A stretch of 64,000 nt of DNA from Populus alba (taxonomy: Eukaryota; Streptophyta; Magnoliopsida; Malpighiales; Salicaceae): contig NC_133301.1 of NCBI RefSeq assembly GCF_005239225.2, positions 14,074,318 to 14,138,317 on the forward strand, in the 5' to 3' direction. Each line of letters begins with the position of its first letter. The stretch's first letter is position 1. The position numbers and the translations under genes are program-made. This document shows, piece after piece, positions 61,429-64,000 of this stretch. The notes beneath the pieces were generated by a model. That model saw only the letters and a program-made list of their open reading frames with translations, did no database searches and had not been told where the DNA came from.

Positions 61429-63899
61429 CATTATATATGAATTTTGCTGGAGAAAACATATATAGTTGATCAAACTTCAATTGTGTCATGCTCTTTGCAA
61501 ATTGCAAATTGTGAATTAAAGAACAAGAACTTTCAAACTCTTGCTATTTGTCATTAGTGAAGGGAATTTTCATCTGTCTTTCCAGCTACTGGTTTTTCCT
61601 TTTAAATAATCTAATTTGACCAAATCATGTTAATATATAGTTTAACTTTAAACTGGAGCTAAATAAAAAGTGAAATTCAAAAAAGAAATGAATTTAATAA
61701 TAATGTAAAATAATTTTTTATAATTTATTTATTTATTATTAAATTAAATTAGGGTGTGCCTGTAAAGTAAGTAATAGTCAAACAACTTGCAGTGTTACAT
61801 CTTAGACATAAATGAGTCATTATTGTCGCCCTCTATAAAAGTTTAACGCGGAAACCATGTATTTAAAAGCAAGAAGGCATGAAAGACAACCAAGTAGTTT
61901 TAAAGAGTATTTGAAAACGCTGTTATATATATTAAAAAAATTTATATATTTTGAATTATTTAAATATATTAATTTTAAAAATAATTTTTAATATTATTTA
62001 ATATATTTTAACATATCATAAAAAGATATGGTAAAAAATAACCACATTCATGGTACTAGACGTGTTAATTAACGAGGTGGGCACTTACGAACGGAGGATT
62101 TGGAAAACAATCAGCTTTAGCACAAATTCAAAGCTGACAAGTGTGACAGATAATGGACGGCTGATGTCGACCCAATTTGACAAGAATATAATTTTACTTT
62201 AATTCCGTCGATATTCTACTTTAATTAGAAAGGGACTGTGAATGGAGAGATTTGAGAACAAATTGGATTCAATGATATGATTTATTACTAGATCATCTGG
62301 ATTTACGTTTAGAAAATTATAACCTGAAAGGGATAGGGACTCTTTTTTTTATTATTTATTTAATTCCGGTGTCTTGCAAGTTTAATATACCCGAGCTCGG
62401 TCAGTTTATTAAGAAATAAAAATCTTTTAAAGATAATGTAATTTATATATGAAACTTTAATTTAAAATTTTATTTAAAAACATTACATCAAATTACTTGT
62501 ACCAACCACCGCAATTAAAGGGACAGGAAATTAGCTATCCAACATGTGAACGTAATTTGCCGATTGATTGGTGTATAAATGTGGGACGGTATACTGATGT
62601 GATGTATGCATCCATTTATTGTTTTATATATATATATATATATATTGTGAATCATGGGTTAAGTGAGTCGACATATAAGTGAGTATGATAACATTAAAAC
62701 TAGAAGCAGCTTTGCTTATATTAATGCTAAAATTGTGATAATGATAAAATTTTATAATATTTTTTATTTAAAAATATATCAAAATTTTACGAGCATCATT
62801 CCTCCACAGAAAGATTTATTGGAGCACAAGAGTCTTGTAGGTTTCAACTAATTTTCTATCTTCATATATAGACGAAGAAAAAGATTACACAGCCTTTCAA
62901 GCTCCACACTCTCCTGCTTCATCATTGGTTACAAAAATCTATTTTATAATGAGGTTAGGCAAGCGAATAATTCAGAAAAAGAAACCTGGAAAAAGGAGGC
63001 TGATCAGGTCCATAATTAAGAAGTTATATGCACCAATAATCTGCAAAACCAAAAAGATGTTAAGATCATAGCGATTCAAGGTAAGGAAAACAATCGCAGA
63101 GAGTGAAAGTGGACATTAAAAGTGAGAAAAGTTCATCTTTATATTAAAGTGTCTGCTTTGGAAGTGATTGTATGGTTGCTTTTTTAAATATTTTATGATT
63201 AAAATTATATATACTTTTATTTTTTAAAATTTACTTTTAATATTAACAAATCAAAAATATATATAAAAAATAACACAATGACGCCTATTATTGGTGATCA
63301 CCTTAGATTTTCAGATAAATTAAACAAGATATTAACTTAATAAAACCCGATTAATTGATGTATTATAATTTCTGATCCACCTAGTTAAAGTCGGCTGGCG
63401 ATCATCAATAAAATCTACAAAAAAAGAAGAAGAAAGAATTGATTTGAAAATCAAATGACGCGTCCCCCTTTTCGATTCCGACGCGGGAGCTGACAGCAAC
63501 TATGCATATGTATAGGAGATTAAAGTGCCATCTTTAGTTTAAGAGGCGGCTTAAGGAAATGGAGCTTGGTAATTAAGGTAAACAAAGTTGTCGTCAATGG
63601 AGGACAACCCTTTGGACTTTTTCCCTTACCAGCTGCTATGCTACACGTAGGGGAATCTACTTTTTCATTATCTTTTGACGACTCCCTTGTAATGGATTCT
63701 CTTTTTGGAAGAGAGTAGCATCTGCCAATCAACACATTAAGCATCAATTACTTCAACTTGTAATTTAATTAATCAGATTTTAAATTTATTATTTTAAAAA
63801 TTATTAATTTAAATTTTATAAATATTGATTAATTTTAGAATCTATAAGATTAGTTAAAATAAATTACACAAGCCGTTAACTTTAGGCCTATAAAATTAG

Positions 63900-63932
<33 letters not shown>
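63900..63932. repeat. (TA)n microsatellite
   Basis: Sixteen TA dinucleotides followed by a short (AG) run, close to the right window edge. Confidence 0.9.
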
Positions 63933-63935
<3 letters not shown>

Positions 63936-64000
63936 GAGAGAGAAAGTAAAAATTACTTGTTTTTTTGTTGTTGTGATAGATAATACTCCACAACAAACAA

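Larger units (their letters stand above)
57420..64000. other. AT-rich intergenic DNA with dispersed repeats, no convincing gene
   Basis: AT-rich dispersed-family copies occur at about 59820-59955, 61905-62050 and 63170-63280. Two short stretches are less AT-rich. One is 62940-63060, where the minus strand reads as a possible small exon between TGCAG and AG|GT. The other is 63440-63750, a 75-codon minus-strand ORF with SLPKRESITRESSKDNEK. Neither matches a family I know. Confidence 0.5.

Noticed and set aside
63520..63747. 75-codon minus-strand ORF
   Set aside because: Reasonable composition, but no recognisable family, promoter or exon partner, so it is noted only in the spacer description.

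Overview
The window looks like nuclear DNA of a woody eudicot, most likely Populus or a close relative in the Salicaceae. The evidence is very AT-rich intergenic DNA, spliced genes with GT-AG introns, plant-only families (KIX8/9 adaptor, phytocyanins, LURP-one-related) and relics of plant DNA transposons. The genus is inferred from remembered protein likeness and was not searched.

Layout. (1) 481-8794, minus: the 5' part of a WDR11-like WD40 gene. Seventeen exons join in frame (3612 nt, 1204 codons) and the gene runs off the left edge. (2) 9-20 kb: AT-rich repeat-filled DNA with a broken LURP-one-related fragment (13676-13901), a 933-bp Harbinger-like element with TTA target duplications (15103-16035) and a coding-phase minisatellite (17555-18020). 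(3) 20404-22184, plus: a complete four-exon KIX8/KIX9-type adaptor gene of 427 aa with an LSLRL EAR motif. (4) 24.5-38 kb: a local triplication (units A, B, C) of a stellacyanin/mavicyanin-type phytocyanin gene on the minus strand. Copy A carries a 1.29-kb hAT element in its only intron, with an 8-bp target duplication; B and C keep the empty site. Between B and C sits a copied piece of the KIX gene's last exon. (5) 41818-42703 and 49343-50312, minus: two more divergent phytocyanins, one with a long Pro/Ser/Thr-rich arabinogalactan-like tail and one with a reading-frame break at a run of ten G. A LINE ORF1 relic (45351-45826) lies between them. (6) 54101-57117, minus: a three-exon GH17 glucan endo-1,3-beta-glucosidase whose short last exon encodes a GPI-anchor signal. 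(7) 57.4-64 kb: AT-rich intergenic DNA with repeats and no convincing gene.

The five phytocyanins and the GH17 protein all have secretory signals and hydrophobic C-terminal tails, so they probably act at the plasma membrane and cell wall. The WDR11 and KIX proteins are intracellular and unrelated to them. The most notable features are the young phytocyanin triplication with its captured KIX exon, the hAT insertion with matching empty sites, and the frame break in the fifth phytocyanin. I found no wholly new system. No CRISPR, rRNA or functional tRNA gene was seen.
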